Assembly: GCF_019931675.1 (NCBI RefSeq)
Contig: NZ_CP082922.1
Coordinates: 3,859,001 to 3,923,000, forward strand
Length of the DNA stretch: 64,000 bases
Reading direction: 5' to 3'
From: Nocardioides rotundus
Lineage (GTDB): Bacteria > Actinomycetota > Actinomycetes > Propionibacteriales > Nocardioidaceae
Positions 33,459 to 42,194 of the stretch are shown in pieces (position 1 is the stretch's first letter; every line of letters begins with the position of its first letter). The translations under genes were made by a program, and so were the position numbers. Under the pieces are notes generated by a model. It saw nothing but the letters and a program-made list of their open reading frames with translations, ran no database searches and was not told the DNA's origin.

Positions 33459-34556
33459 TCACTTTTCACGGCCGTGGGTTTCACGCAGCCGGCGTCCCTG
33501 CTCGATCTCCTCGCGCTCCTTTTGCTCGTCCTTCTCGAGCTTGCTGGAGTCCCGTGGCGGCAGTTGGACGTTCCTCTCGGCTTTGATGCCCGCCTGCAAC
33601 TGACGACCGCGCTCGAGTTCGGCATCTACCTCCGCCCCGAAGAGCAGCGCCAGATTGGTCAGCCACAGCCACAGGAGGAACACCACGACACCGGCAAGCG
33701 CGCCGTAGGTGCGGTTGTAGCTGGCGAAGTTGGCGACGTAGAAGCCGAAACCGATGGATGCGAGGATCCACACGCCGATGCCGATGACGGCACCGATGCT
33801 CAGCCAGCGGAACTTCGGTTGCTTGAGGTTGGGGGTGCCCCAGTAGAGCAGTGCCACCATCAGCACGACGGCAGCCAGCATCACCGGCCACTTGGCGTAG
33901 TTCCAGATCGTGACTGCCGTGGAGCCAAGGCCAACAGCGGACCCGACGGCCTGAGCCGCAGGGCCGGTCACGATGAGACCCAACAGGACGGCCGCCGCGA
34001 GCACGAGGAGCACGGCGGTGAGCGCGATCATGATCGGGCGGAACTTCCAGAAGGGCCGGCCCTCGCCGACCTCATACATCCGGTTCATCGCCCGCCCGAA
34101 GGCACTGGTGTAGCCCGAGGCTGACCACAGCGCGGCCGCGAGACCCGTGATCAGCGCGATGCCGGCACCCGGGGCCTGGGCGAGCTGGTTCAGCGTCGGT
34201 TCCAGCGTGCCGGCCACCGACGAGGCGCCGAGACTGCGCAGCACCTCCAGGATCGTGTCCACCGCTTGCTGCCCCTGGCCGACGAGACCGATGATCGATA
34301 GCAGCGCGATCAGGGCGGGGAACAACGCCAGCACGGCGTAGTAGGTCAGTGCCGCCGCGATGTCGGTGCACTGGTCGCGCAGGAACTCGCGGCCCGACTT
34401 GCGTGCCACGTACAACCACGAATGCTTGGTCAGGTCGTCCGGGGTGTCCGGCTTCTCGGGGTCGTCGGGGTGCGGCGCATCTCGGCCGTCGGACCGCGGC
34501 GCGGTGTCCTCAGTGACGTCGGAGGAGCGCGCGCTCACTGCCGCCACCGCCGCCAA
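33459..34556 (-). CDS. YihY/BrkB-family membrane protein
   Basis: A 365-aa protein with an acidic, Pro-rich N-terminal tail (about 45 residues). A YihY core of six helices follows: IAAALTYYAVLALFPALIAL, GAGIALITGLAAALWSASGY, RPIMIALTAVLLVLAAAVLL, MLAAVVLMVALLYW, IGAVIGIGVWILASIGFGFY, and LAGVVVFLLWLWLTNLALLF. The C-terminal tail is charged (KLEKDEQKEREEIEQGRRLR). The family was once annotated as RNase BN, which is wrong; the transport or envelope role is unsettled. It overlaps the DUF3618 gene by 22 bases. Confidence 0.85.
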   Translation of the reverse strand: MAAVAAVSARSSDVTEDTAPRSDGRDAPHPDDPEKPDTPDDLTKHSWLYVARKSGREFLRDQCTDIAAALTYYAVLALFPALIALLSIIGLVGQGQQAVDTILEVLRSLGASSVAGTLEPTLNQLAQAPGAGIALITGLAAALWSASGYTSAFGRAMNRMYEVGEGRPFWKFRPIMIALTAVLLVLAAAVLLGLIVTGPAAQAVGSAVGLGSTAVTIWNYAKWPVMLAAVVLMVALLYWGTPNLKQPKFRWLSIGAVIGIGVWILASIGFGFYVANFASYNRTYGALAGVVVFLLWLWLTNLALLFGAEVDAELERGRQLQAGIKAERNVQLPPRDSSKLEKDEQKEREEIEQGRRLRETHGREK

Positions 34557-34882
34557 GTGGCCACCGCGACCGCGACCGCGACCGCGGCACCGGCCACCAC
34601 GGCGACCACCTGACCGTGCTCGCGCTGGATGTCGGCGGCCCGCACCCGCGCCACTCGCGCCTGCTGCTGCGCCCCGACCTTCGCCCGCTGCGCCTGCATC
34701 CGGGCCCGGGTCTTGACGTCGAGCTTGTGAGTGAGGGCCTCGAGCGACTCCCCGAGCTCCTGACGCGTCTCCTCGATGTCGGCCTGGATCTCCTCGGCCG
34801 AGCGGGTGTCTTGCGTCCCCGGGTTCTCCTGTCTCCTCTCGGTCTGCGAGGTCTCCCCGCTCTCCTGAGTCGACTCATTCAT
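34535..34882 (-). CDS. DUF3618 family protein
   Basis: A 115-aa protein with the DUF3618 signature RSAEEIQADIEETRQELGES then LEALTHKLDVKTRAR, and a C-terminal membrane helix (GQVVAVVAGAAVAVAVAVAT). The ATG at 34882 overlaps the holin gene's stop. It is likely co-translated with that gene. Function unknown; typically found with YtxH/holin-like genes in actinomycetes. Confidence 0.8.
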   Translation of the reverse strand: MNESTQESGETSQTERRQENPGTQDTRSAEEIQADIEETRQELGESLEALTHKLDVKTRARMQAQRAKVGAQQQARVARVRAADIQREHGQVVAVVAGAAVAVAVAVATWRRWRQ

Positions 34883-35316
34883 CGGGACTTCCTCTCCTTC
34901 ACGGTCTCGATGTCGCGCTGCACGCTGCGTTGGGTGGCTTCCACCGGCGGCGTCGCCTGCTGGACCTTGCTGCGCCCCACCAGTGCGGCCAGCGCAGCGA
35001 TCGCAGTCAGGACGACAGTGACGATTAGGGCGGCGAGCCAGACGTCCATGACCAGCGCCAAGGCGTAGATGACGGTGAAGACCGCAGCCCATCCGGCGTA
35101 CAGCGCGACCACGCCCGCGGTGCCGAAGAGACCAGCACCGATACCGGCGTTCTTCACCGTCTCCCGCAGCTCGACCTTGGCCAGCTGCATCTCGTCACGC
35201 ACCAGGGTGGAGGTCTGCTCCGCGACCTGCGAGATCAGCTGGGGCGCCGACAGGTCGCCGGTGGCCGGCTGTGGTGGATATGCCCCGGTATCGTTGCTGC
35301 TGCGGGGATCGGTCAC
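34879..35316 (-). CDS. phage-holin-superfamily (DUF1469-like) membrane protein
   Basis: A 145-aa protein. A helix (SAPQLISQVAEQTSTLVRDE) and MQLAKVELRETVKNAGIGAG precede two membrane segments (LFGTAGVVALYAGWAAVFTV and AALIVTVVLTAIAALAALVG), followed by a charged tail. This is the 'Holin-X/III' type found in bacterial chromosomes, unlikely to be a lysis holin here. It overlaps both neighbours by four bases. Confidence 0.8.
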   Translation of the reverse strand: MTDPRSSNDTGAYPPQPATGDLSAPQLISQVAEQTSTLVRDEMQLAKVELRETVKNAGIGAGLFGTAGVVALYAGWAAVFTVIYALALVMDVWLAALIVTVVLTAIAALAALVGRSKVQQATPPVEATQRSVQRDIETVKERKSR

Positions 35317-35552
35317 GGCAGCGACCCCTGCTGACCTGCGACTGTTGGCCGCTCCGGAGCGGGCTCGTCCCCGACCTTCTCGTCTACCTGCTCCTCGGCC
35401 CTACGCTTGAACTGCGAGGCGCGCTTCTGCACCCGCGGATCGTCTCTGACCTGCTGGGCCTTCTGGCTGAACTTCTCGTACGGCTCGTGCCCCGCACGCG
35501 AGCCAAGCAGATAGCCCACGCCCCCGGCGGCGATGATCAACAACTTACTCAT
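35313..35552 (-). CDS. YtxH-like small membrane protein
   Basis: A 79-aa protein. An N-terminal helix (LLIIAAGGVGYLLGSRAGHE) with the YLLGSRAGHEPYEK signature, then a charged coil (VQKRASQFKRRAEEQVDEKV). The ATG at 35552 (MSKLL) is the natural start. It is the first gene of the five- to six-gene cluster running to 32497. Confidence 0.75.
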   Translation of the reverse strand: MSKLLIIAAGGVGYLLGSRAGHEPYEKFSQKAQQVRDDPRVQKRASQFKRRAEEQVDEKVGDEPAPERPTVAGQQGSLP

Positions 35553-35825
35553 CGAAACTCCTCGTAGTAGCTCGAGCCACACCCCAGCGCTGCATGCGGC
35601 TGCGGCACGACCCGCTTCACGTGCCGGCTGGGGCTCGGCGGCTGCGCCAGACCCTGGCCGTTATCGACCGAACATCTCTACCCTAGGCAGGTGTTTTTAC
35701 GTTGTAAAGAGGGCTGCTCGAATGCCCTCGCCCACCGAGGTACCCATCTCGTCCACTGCGTAAGCGCAGCATTCGATCTGTTGTGGCGCGCGCTTGACGC
35801 AGTTAGGTTGGGATGGCCTTCGCCA

Positions 35826-36018
35826 AGATCTGTCGAGGACGTTGTCCGATTGGAACACGCCGCGTCGGCTCGCCTGCCGCTTGATGACGCCGAACCAGTA
35901 CTTGGCGCGGTTCATCCACGAAGCCTGGGTCGGAGCAAGGTGGACGACGAAGCGGGGGTTGTCAGCAACCCACCCGCCTCGCGTTGGGACACGTGTGCGC
36001 GGCGTAGTTGCCCATCAC
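35826..36018 (-). pseudogene. IS630-type transposase remnant
   Basis: The minus strand shows VMGNYAAHTCPNAR, then NPRFVVHLAPTQASWMNRAK and YWFGVIKRQASRRGVFQSD in interrupted frames. These match the C-terminal catalytic part of IS630 transposases (DNYAxH, TPxHASWMN, RRGxFxS). The DDE Asp of the DNYAAH motif is Gly here, and frames are broken. It is a decayed fragment. The rest of 35553-36133 holds no gene I can support. Confidence 0.7.
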
Positions 36019-36133
36019 CGGGCGAAGCTCGACCGGTTTCCCGCCCCCGTACGACGGCAGGCTGCGGCGTTCCGGCCACCGTCGTGCAAGTATCGGCGCG
36101 TGGACAACGAGGACGCAGGCTCACGGCCTGACC

Positions 36134-36883
36134 ATGAGTGAAATGCCCGGCAGCAGGACGATCAGCTCACCGCTGAACCGGCGCCTGATCCTTGAGAAGG
36201 CGATACAGCTTCTCGACCGAGACGGCTTGCAGGGTCTCACCATGCGCAAGCTGGGGGACCTGCTCGAAGTCGAGGCCATGGCCATTTACCACTACTACAA
36301 CGGCCGTGAAGACCTGTTGGACGCGATCGTCGACCATCTCGTCGCGGGCGTCCGCGTTGAACCCGGCAGTGTCGTCGGCGAACGTGACGGCTGGCAGCCC
36401 TATGTTCAGGCGTTGGCGCGTCGAGTCAGACAGATGGCGCTGGATCATCCCCAGGCGTTTCCACTTGTAGCCACCCGGCACCCCGCCGCCCCCTGGTTGA
36501 GACCCCCCTTGCGCAGCCTCGACCTCGCCGAAGACCTCCTCGCAGCCATGCGCGCCCGGGGGCTGACCCGACCTCAGGCAGTCCACATCTACCGTGTCGT
36601 CACTGGTTTCCTCCTCGGCCACCTCATGCTCGAAGCCTCGACCAAGGCCCAAACCCTCGTACCGGACGAATCACTCGGCCAAGGAGACCCTGCAGCCGCG
36701 CCCGACCCCGAACACCGATCCAGCGCTAACGCAGGCCCGGGCACGCGTCCCCATCCCACCATCGACGACCTAGAACCCCTTCTACGCAATCATGACCCCG
36801 ACGTGGAGTTCGACGCGTCTCTAGAAGGTCTTCTGGACAGGCTCGAACGCGAGTTGACCCAGACGGGCCTGCTGCACGGATAG
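36134..36883 (+). CDS. TetR-family regulator
   Basis: A 249-aa protein. The HTH is at residues about 15-60 (RRLILEKAIQLLDRDGLQGL, TMRKLGDLLEVEAMAIYHYY). The ligand domain follows (QALARRVRQMALDHPQAFPL; AVHIYRVVTGFLLGHLMLEA). It resembles TetR(C)-type regulators. No target gene lies adjacent; a recombinase follows on the opposite strand. The ATG at 36134 is chosen because it directly precedes the conserved N-terminus. Confidence 0.85.
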   Translation: MSEMPGSRTISSPLNRRLILEKAIQLLDRDGLQGLTMRKLGDLLEVEAMAIYHYYNGREDLLDAIVDHLVAGVRVEPGSVVGERDGWQPYVQALARRVRQMALDHPQAFPLVATRHPAAPWLRPPLRSLDLAEDLLAAMRARGLTRPQAVHIYRVVTGFLLGHLMLEASTKAQTLVPDESLGQGDPAAAPDPEHRSSANAGPGTRPHPTIDDLEPLLRNHDPDVEFDASLEGLLDRLERELTQTGLLHG

Positions 36884-37008
36884 GTCAGAGCGTCACCAGT
36901 TCGTGCGGCAGACCCGTTCAATCCCGGAGTGCCGTTCGACGTCCACCTAGAGGAACCGTTTCCGGGATGCAGCGCCCCGCGCCTGGCTTCGAGGGAGCTT
37001 CGCTCGTC

Positions 37009-37041
37009 GGCGTTCCGCGAGGGTGCCGGTTGCGGAACGCC
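37009..37041. repeat. GTGTCGG-loop hairpin, copy at recombinase 3' end
   Basis: GGCGTTCCGC pairs with GCGGAACGCC around a loop containing GGGTGCCGGTT. Related hairpins at 44944, 46677, 49462 and 58632 share the loop but differ in stem bases with pairing kept. It lies 14 bases beyond the end of the recombinase gene and may act as its terminator or as an element boundary. Confidence 0.65.
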
Positions 37042-37054
37042 GACAACACGCGGG

Positions 37055-37669
37055 TCAGCGTCGTGCCGAAGCGTCAGCAAGTTCTGCCTTCGCAGCCGTG
37101 CGCTGCCTCTCGATGGCCCGGTAGACGGTGGACCGGCCAACGCCGAACAGCTCGGCGACCTCGAGGGTGCTGTACTCGCCGCTGTGCACCAACGAGACCA
37201 GATGCGCTTCCTGCTTGCGGCTCAGCTTCGGTTGCTTGCCCTTCAACCGGCCCTTGGCTTTGGCGACCTTCATGCCCTCCACGGTGCGCAACCGGATCAG
37301 GTCGGACTCGAACTCGGCCACCATGGCGAGGACGTTGAACAGCAGCCGTCCGACGGCGTCGGTGGGGTCATAGACCGACCCGCCGAGGCTGAGGCTGATC
37401 TCCCTTGTGGTCAGCTCGTCGGCGATCGCGCGAGCGTCGGGTAGCGATCTGGCCAAACGGTCGAGCTTCGTGACCACGAGCGTGTCTCCTGCGCGGCACG
37501 CGGCGAGTGCCTCACGAAGTCCGGGCCGTTCGCGGTTGGTGCCGGTCAGGCCATGGTCGACGTAGATACGGTCGACCTCGACGCCGAGGGCAAGGAGACC
37601 GTCGCGTTGAGCGGTGAGGTCTTGTTGATCGGTGGAGCATCGGGCGTACCCGACGAGCAGGGCGTTCAT
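37055..37669 (-). CDS. serine recombinase (resolvase type), copy A
   Basis: A 204-aa resolvase/invertase. The catalytic Ser is in YARCSTDQQDL (Ser12). The conserved TLVVTKLDRLARSLPDARAI and EFESDLIRLRTVEGMKVAKA follow, and a C-terminal HTH reads STLEVAELFGVGRSTVYRAI. It is related to the two near-identical copies at 46049 and 49508 but differs at several residues and lacks the HEPN gene partner. It probably acts on inverted or direct sites near itself; a site has not been identified. Confidence 0.88.
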   Translation of the reverse strand: MNALLVGYARCSTDQQDLTAQRDGLLALGVEVDRIYVDHGLTGTNRERPGLREALAACRAGDTLVVTKLDRLARSLPDARAIADELTTREISLSLGGSVYDPTDAVGRLLFNVLAMVAEFESDLIRLRTVEGMKVAKAKGRLKGKQPKLSRKQEAHLVSLVHSGEYSTLEVAELFGVGRSTVYRAIERQRTAAKAELADASARR

Positions 37670-37854
37670 GGCGCACCTCAAAGGGTTGGCCCGGCCATGG
37701 CCACGGGGTGTGGTCCGGCCCGAGCATCGGGCAATGTCCCGACGGCACCAGCCAGCGCTCAGCACGCCTGCGGGTGCAAGGCCGCCAGGCACGCGACCGC
37801 CTCGCCCGCGTATCCCGCTCGTGGCCGCCACCGACGCCCAGTGCTCCGGGTGGC

Positions 37855-38283
37855 TCAGACGATGGGCGGGGTCGCGTCCCATGGATTGAGGCACGAGACG
37901 CCGAGGGGTTCGAAGTGCTTGGTGTTGCGCGTCGCGATGGTCATCCCGGCAGCTTCCGCGACGGCGGCGATGAGGGCGTCGTCGAAGGGCGCGTGCTCGG
38001 GAACCCGATAGGCCGCGAGGGTCCGGGCCGCCGACAGGTCGAACGGCAGCACCCGATCGGCAAAGGTGGGCAGGACATTCTCCTCGAGCCAGCGACGCAG
38101 GACGGCTCCTTGCTCGGCGTCGGATCGCTCCTTGGCAATCACTCCACGCTCGATCTCCGCGATGGTGAATGCTGAGACGAACTGGTCACCTACGGGAACC
38201 GATGCTGCCCAGAGCTCGACGGGGCGGTTGCGTCCTCGGACCCGCAGCGCGGACACCACGTTAGTGTCCAAGAGGTACTTCAC
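37855..38283 (-). CDS. PIN-domain toxin (VapC/FitB type)
   Basis: A 142-aa ribonuclease toxin. PIN acidic residues are visible in [13 protein letters not shown] (Asp6), [12 protein letters not shown] (Glu), and [17 protein letters not shown], then [14 protein letters not shown] (with N-T-K-H-F). It would cleave RNA, halting translation when its antitoxin is lost. It overlaps the antitoxin gene by four bases. Confidence 0.88.
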   Translation of the reverse strand: MKYLLDTNVVSALRVRGRNRPVELWAASVPVGDQFVSAFTIAEIERGVIAKERSDAEQGAVLRRWLEENVLPTFADRVLPFDLSAARTLAAYRVPEHAPFDDALIAAVAEAAGMTIATRNTKHFEPLGVSCLNPWDATPPIV

Positions 38284-38507
38284 AGTTGTGCCGAGCGTGC
38301 CGTCAGGCCCAGGCGCTCGGGTTCGAAGTCGATGTCGGCACCTTCGTCGGTGCTCAAGAGATCAACGATGGTGACGGGCTCGCCCTCCAGAGCCTTGGTG
38401 AGCACGTCGCGCGCCTCCGCCTCAACCGACCGGTGACGCTGCTTGGCACGCGCACGAAGCGCGGCCTTGGTCCCCGCGGGCAGGTTGCGAATCAGGATCT
38501 GTTCCAT
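38280..38507 (-). CDS. FitA-like ribbon-helix-helix antitoxin
   Basis: A 75-aa protein. The N-terminus [20 protein letters not shown] and [20 protein letters not shown] are the RHH DNA-binding fold of FitA-type antitoxins. The C-terminal tail binds the PIN toxin. The ATG at 38507 is preceded by GGAGGTGG. The palindrome upstream is its likely operator. Confidence 0.85.
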   Translation of the reverse strand: MEQILIRNLPAGTKAALRARAKQRHRSVEAEARDVLTKALEGEPVTIVDLLSTDEGADIDFEPERLGLTARSAQL

Positions 38508-38520
38508 AGCGACCACCTCC

Positions 38521-38540
38521 GATATCGCATCAACGATATC
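38521..38540. promoter_or_regulatory. operator palindrome of the FitAB-type module
   Basis: GATATCG-CATCAA-CGATATC has perfect 7-bp arms, 13 bases upstream of the antitoxin start. FitAB complexes autoregulate by binding such repeats. Confidence 0.65.
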
Positions 38541-38638
38541 ACCCTGGCTGCCTCAGCCACGACAAGTCAGCGCGACCTCTCAGGGCGACCCCCTGCGGCG
38601 GCGCCCCTCGGCTCCGGGTCAATCACCGGATGCCGAGC

Positions 38639-38655
38639 GTCACCCGGAGGGTGAC
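38639..38655. repeat. GGA-loop hairpin repeat, copy 3 (variant)
   Basis: GTCACCC-GGA-GGGTGAC, followed by CGGAGCGGGATCC. A perfect seven-pair stem whose bases differ from other copies with pairing kept. It lies at the edge of the IS5 relic. Confidence 0.65.
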
Positions 38656-38661
38656 CGGAGC

Positions 38662-38895
38662 GGGATCCCCGAGCGCACCGATCAGATCGCACTGCGCAAG
38701 GCGAAAGGCTCATCCGGCGGTCGACCACCAGGGTTCGACCCGCACTTGTACCGACACCGCAACACCGTCGAGCGCGGCTTCAACCGACTCAAACACTGGC
38801 GCGGCATCGCTACCCGCTACGACAAATACGCCCTGACCTACCTCGGCGGCGTCACCCTGGCCGCACTGATCATCCACCACCGCGTACGGAGTTAG
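38662..38895 (+). pseudogene. IS5-family transposase, C-terminal fragment
   Basis: Reads GIPERTDQIALRKAKGSSGG, then HRNTVERGFNRLKHWRGIAT and RYDKYALTYLGGVTLAALII. These are the C-terminal E-containing motif (RNTVERGFNRLK) and RGIATRYDK box of IS5-type transposases. The N-terminal two thirds are missing. Confidence 0.8.
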
Positions 38896-38897
38896 CA

Positions 38898-39151
38898 GAC
38901 ACGACCTAGCCCGAGAGCTCACCCCACAGGGCACCACCGTCAACACCGTCGCCCCCGGCTTCATCGCCAGCGACTTCCACGGCGACAACCTCGACTCCGC
39001 AGCCCAGAAGGCGGTCGAGGCCATCCCCGCCGGACGTGTCGGCCAACCCGACGACGTTGCCGGCGTCGTCGCCTTCCTCGCCTCACCGGCCGCGGCCTAC
39101 ATCAGCGGCCAGGTCATCCACGTCAACGGCGGATGGTGGTTCGGCACATAA
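38898..39151 (+). pseudogene. short-chain dehydrogenase, C-terminal fragment
   Basis: Reads LARELTPQGTTVNTVAPGFI, then AIPAGRVGQPDDVAGVVAFL and SGQVIHVNGGWWFGT. These are the SDR C-terminal signatures (VNxVAPG, GRxGxPxDVA, GxxixVNGG). The NAD-binding and catalytic parts are missing, replaced by the IS5 relic. Confidence 0.8.
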
Positions 39152-39319
39152 GCACCTCGACCTCGAACAAGGGCGATGCGACCGCCCACAAGCCGACAGA
39201 TTTGGCGTGAGTGACCAGCCGCGGAGTCACCGTCTGATGATCGGGACGTTCAACTGCTCGCCTCCACCGTTGCATCCTTGGTCAACAGTTCGATGAGACC
39301 AGGCCGCCGCTGCTGGATG

Positions 39320-39565
39320 TCACTGCGCCGCAGGCACGCCACTTCCGTTGCCGTGAAAGCGCTGGTCGATCAGTCCAGCCTCGCGCAAGACGCGGAAGTG
39401 GTGTGTGCGGGTCGCCTTGCCGACCGGCAGGTCGAATGAGCCACACGCGTGCTCCGTGTCGTCGGCGTCGGCGAGCGGAGAGGGACAGAGGCTGTTCAGC
39501 AGTGCGCAGATCCCGTCATCCTCGAGAAGGAAGGCGGTCCCCGTGTCGCGCTGCGGCCTGGGCAC
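39320..39565 (-). pseudogene. ArsR-like regulator remnant
   Basis: The frame contains CGSFDLPVGKATRTHHFRVL then REAGLIDQRFHGNGSG, the recognition helix and wing of ArsR/HTH_20 regulators that often neighbour SDR genes. The N-terminal helices are replaced by unrelated sequence overlapping the CPBP gene, and the end is abrupt. It is probably non-functional. Confidence 0.55.
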
Positions 39566-40268
39566 CCCACCACAGCAGGCCGGAGATCAGCAGCACTCGC
39601 GCGAGGACGACCACCAGACCGCCCTCGGGTCCGTACGCCCCACCGGTGACCCACCGGGCGCCGTCCAGGGTCTGCTCGAGCACCGGGTGGTCGACCAGCG
39701 ACTGACCGCTGACCTCGAAGCCCAGCACGGGTCCGAGGGTGAGGTTCCACGAGGCCCGCATGCCGGCCGCGGTCCAGACCGACGTCGTGATCAGGAACGC
39801 CACCCCGTACATGATCCCCGCGAGCACCGCGCTCACGAAGCTCAGCGGCGTGACGCCGTCGGCGAACAGGTACGGCACGGCGACCGCCAGGGCCACGAGC
39901 GGCACGGCGACCACAGGCCGGCCGGTCAGTTCGATCACGCCGTTCAGCAGCAGGCCGCGGAAGACCAGCTCCTCGACCCCGGCGAGCACCACGAAGTAGA
40001 CCGCGATCGCCACGATCTCCCCGGCCTGCGGTTCACCGCCGCGGACGTCGGTCACCCCGGTCAGCAGCAGGACGACGAAGGGGGCGGCGATGGCGAGCGC
40101 CGCGAGACCGACCCCCAGCAAGTAGCGGCCGGGGGTGCCTCGGTCGGGCCGGATGCCCCAGGACCGGTGGTCGCCGCGACGGCGAGGGAGGAGCACGGCC
40201 GCGCCGAGACCGAGCGCGATCACGAGAAGGGCGAGATTGGCTGCGTCCTGGATCGACATGCGACCCAC
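39516..40268 (-). CDS. CPBP-family intramembrane protease-like protein
   Basis: A 250-aa polytopic protein with about eight helices. The glutamate motif VEELVFRGLLLNGVIEL near residue 100 fits CPBP (EExxxR). In the third motif the usual His-x-x-x-Asn is MRASWNLTLG, with Arg in place of His, so peptidase activity is doubtful. The ATG at 40259 (MSIQD) is an alternative start. It stands alone beside a two-component system. Confidence 0.75.
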   Translation of the reverse strand: MGRMSIQDAANLALLVIALGLGAAVLLPRRRGDHRSWGIRPDRGTPGRYLLGVGLAALAIAAPFVVLLLTGVTDVRGGEPQAGEIVAIAVYFVVLAGVEELVFRGLLLNGVIELTGRPVVAVPLVALAVAVPYLFADGVTPLSFVSAVLAGIMYGVAFLITTSVWTAAGMRASWNLTLGPVLGFEVSGQSLVDHPVLEQTLDGARWVTGGAYGPEGGLVVVLARVLLISGLLWWGAQAAARHGDRLPSRG

Positions 40269-40335
40269 CCTGCTCGGCGTGCACGGTCGTCACCGCCGGC
40301 ACAGGTAGGCCGCACCGGCCGACGAAAGTAGGTAG

Positions 40336-41010
40336 TCAGCCGGCGGCGTCGCGCACGGTCAGCGCGACCTGCACCCGGTTCCCCAGACCCAGGCTGCTGA
40401 GGATCTCGGAGACGTAGGCCTTGACGGTCGACTCGGTGAGGCCGAGATCACGGGAGATCTCGGCGTTCGTGCGGCCACGGGCCACGAGGTCGGCGACCTC
40501 GCCCTGCCGTGGGCTGAGGCGGGCCAGTGCCTGGACGGCGCTGCGCTGCCGCTCGGCGGCGTCGGGGTCGGCGAAGCGGTCGAGCAGGGTGCGGGTCGCG
40601 CCCGGCGAGAGGATCGCGTCACCCGAGGCGACGGTGCGGACGCCGTCGATGATCTGCTGCGGCTGGGCGTCCTTGAGGAGGAACCCCGACGCCCCTGCCC
40701 GGAGCGCGGCGACCACGTAGCGGTCCAGGTCGAAGGCCGTGAGCACCACGATGTTGGGTGGCCGTGGGAGCGCGCGCACCGACGCGGTGGCGTCCAGACC
40801 GTTCGTCCGGCGCATCCGGATGTCCATCAGGACCACATCCGGCGCGTGTGCCTGCACCGCCGTCACCACCTCGTCCCCGTCCGAGGCCTCACCGACCACC
40901 CGGACGTCATCCGCGGCGTCGAGGATCGCTCGGAGACCGCTACGCACCAGCGGGTCATCATCGACGAGGAGGACCCGGACCTCGGTCCGTCCACCGCCGG
41001 TCACGGCCAC
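40336..41010 (-). CDS. NarL/LuxR-type response regulator
   Basis: A 224-aa regulator. The receiver domain has VRVLLVDDDPLVRSGLRAIL, the phospho-accepting Asp in PDVVLMDIRM, and the conserved Lys in SGFLLKDAQPQQ. The C-terminal LuxR HTH is LSPRQGEVADLVARGRTNAE, ISRDLGLTESTVKAYVSEIL. Its start overlaps the kinase stop by ten bases. It is the output partner of that kinase; targets may include the CPBP gene. Confidence 0.9.
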   Translation of the reverse strand: MAVTGGGRTEVRVLLVDDDPLVRSGLRAILDAADDVRVVGEASDGDEVVTAVQAHAPDVVLMDIRMRRTNGLDATASVRALPRPPNIVVLTAFDLDRYVVAALRAGASGFLLKDAQPQQIIDGVRTVASGDAILSPGATRTLLDRFADPDAAERQRSAVQALARLSPRQGEVADLVARGRTNAEISRDLGLTESTVKAYVSEILSSLGLGNRVQVALTVRDAAG

Positions 41011-42194
41011 GCCAGCTCAGCGCGCACCACGAACCGCCGGCCGGTGGGCCCCGCTTCGTGTCCGCTGCGGAAGACGCCCCCAGCGCCGGTCACCCGCTCG
41101 TGGAGGCCGACCAGCCCGCTGCCGCTTCCGGGGAGCGGCCCGTCAGCGCGCGCCTCAGCGCCGAGGTCGCTGCTGACCTCTACGCAGAGCCGTGACCCCG
41201 GTGCTCCGCTCACCCGCACACAGGTAGGGGCCAGGGAGGTGTGCTTGTGCACGTTGGTCAGCGATTCCTGGACCACGCGGTAGGCGTGCCTGCCGATGGC
41301 CGCCGGGCACAGATGGACGTGCCGGTCCTCGACATCGATCCGCAGGTCGACCGGCAGACCCGCCTGGCGAGACTCGTCGACCAGGGCCCAGACCGAGCCG
41401 AGCGTCGGCTGCGGTGGCGGGGGACGCTCCGACTGACTCCCGTGATCGGGCTGGCGCAAGAGACCGATCACGTCTCTCAGGTCCACCATCGCGCTGCGGG
41501 CGGTGCTGCCGATCAGCGCGGCGGTGTCGGCCGTGTGTGGATCCACCCGGTCGCCCGACATCTGGAGTCCGCCGGCGTGCAGGCTGATCAGCGAGATCCG
41601 GTGCGCGAGCACGTCGTGGATCTCGCCCGCGATCCGGGTGCGCTCGGACGCACGCGCGGTAGCCAGGTCGCGCTCCCGGTCGGCCTCGAGGCGGTCGGCG
41701 CGCTCGCGCAGCGAGGCGACCAGTTCGCGACGTGCTCCGAGGTACAACCCGGTCGAGGCCACCAGGGCGAGCACCAGCGCCGCACTCACCGCGACCAGCC
41801 ACACGGGTTCACCGCTCGACCCCCCGACCACGGCACCGACCACGACAGCGACCAGGTGAGCCAGCGCGACCAGGGCCACGGTCCGTGGCGGGCGGCGCGC
41901 CCCCACCGCGAACACGGCGACGAGGTAGGCAGGGGTACCCACGAACGACACCAGGTCGCACAGCGCGGTCAGCAGCCCGACGACGACGGGCTGCTCGCGA
42001 CGCCACCACAGCAGGCCGCAGGCAAGGACTCCGACACCGAGGTCGAGGGCGAAGCTCCCCGCACCCTGGGGAGGTGACTCGGCGCGCGCTGCAACGGCGA
42101 GCACCACGCCCAGGGCCGCGCACCCGCCGACGACGGCGATGCTCGCCGCTCGCGACCGCGAAAGTGCCGACACCACACACACCCTAGGCAACAT
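41001..42194 (-). CDS. HisKA_3-type sensor histidine kinase
   Basis: A 397-aa kinase. Five or six N-terminal helices span residues 15-160 (for example LDLGVGVLACGLLWWRREQP, LVAVSAALVLALVASTGLYL). The HisKA_3 box is RTIAGEIHDVLAHRISLISL with the phospho-His. The ATPase part has VVQESLTNVHKH (N box) and GSGSGLVGLHERV (G box). It is a NarX/DesK-like kinase of Gram-positive type without an extracytoplasmic sensor. The ATG at 42194 follows GGAGG; a GTG nearby is possible. Confidence 0.88.
   Translation of the reverse strand: MLPRVCVVSALSRSRAASIAVVGGCAALGVVLAVAARAESPPQGAGSFALDLGVGVLACGLLWWRREQPVVVGLLTALCDLVSFVGTPAYLVAVFAVGARRPPRTVALVALAHLVAVVVGAVVGGSSGEPVWLVAVSAALVLALVASTGLYLGARRELVASLRERADRLEADRERDLATARASERTRIAGEIHDVLAHRISLISLHAGGLQMSGDRVDPHTADTAALIGSTARSAMVDLRDVIGLLRQPDHGSQSERPPPPQPTLGSVWALVDESRQAGLPVDLRIDVEDRHVHLCPAAIGRHAYRVVQESLTNVHKHTSLAPTCVRVSGAPGSRLCVEVSSDLGAEARADGPLPGSGSGLVGLHERVTGAGGVFRSGHEAGPTGRRFVVRAELAWP

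Noticed and set aside
35794..36141. + strand frame of 115 codons
   Set aside because: It is antisense to an IS630 transposase remnant, has no RBS and shows no domain.
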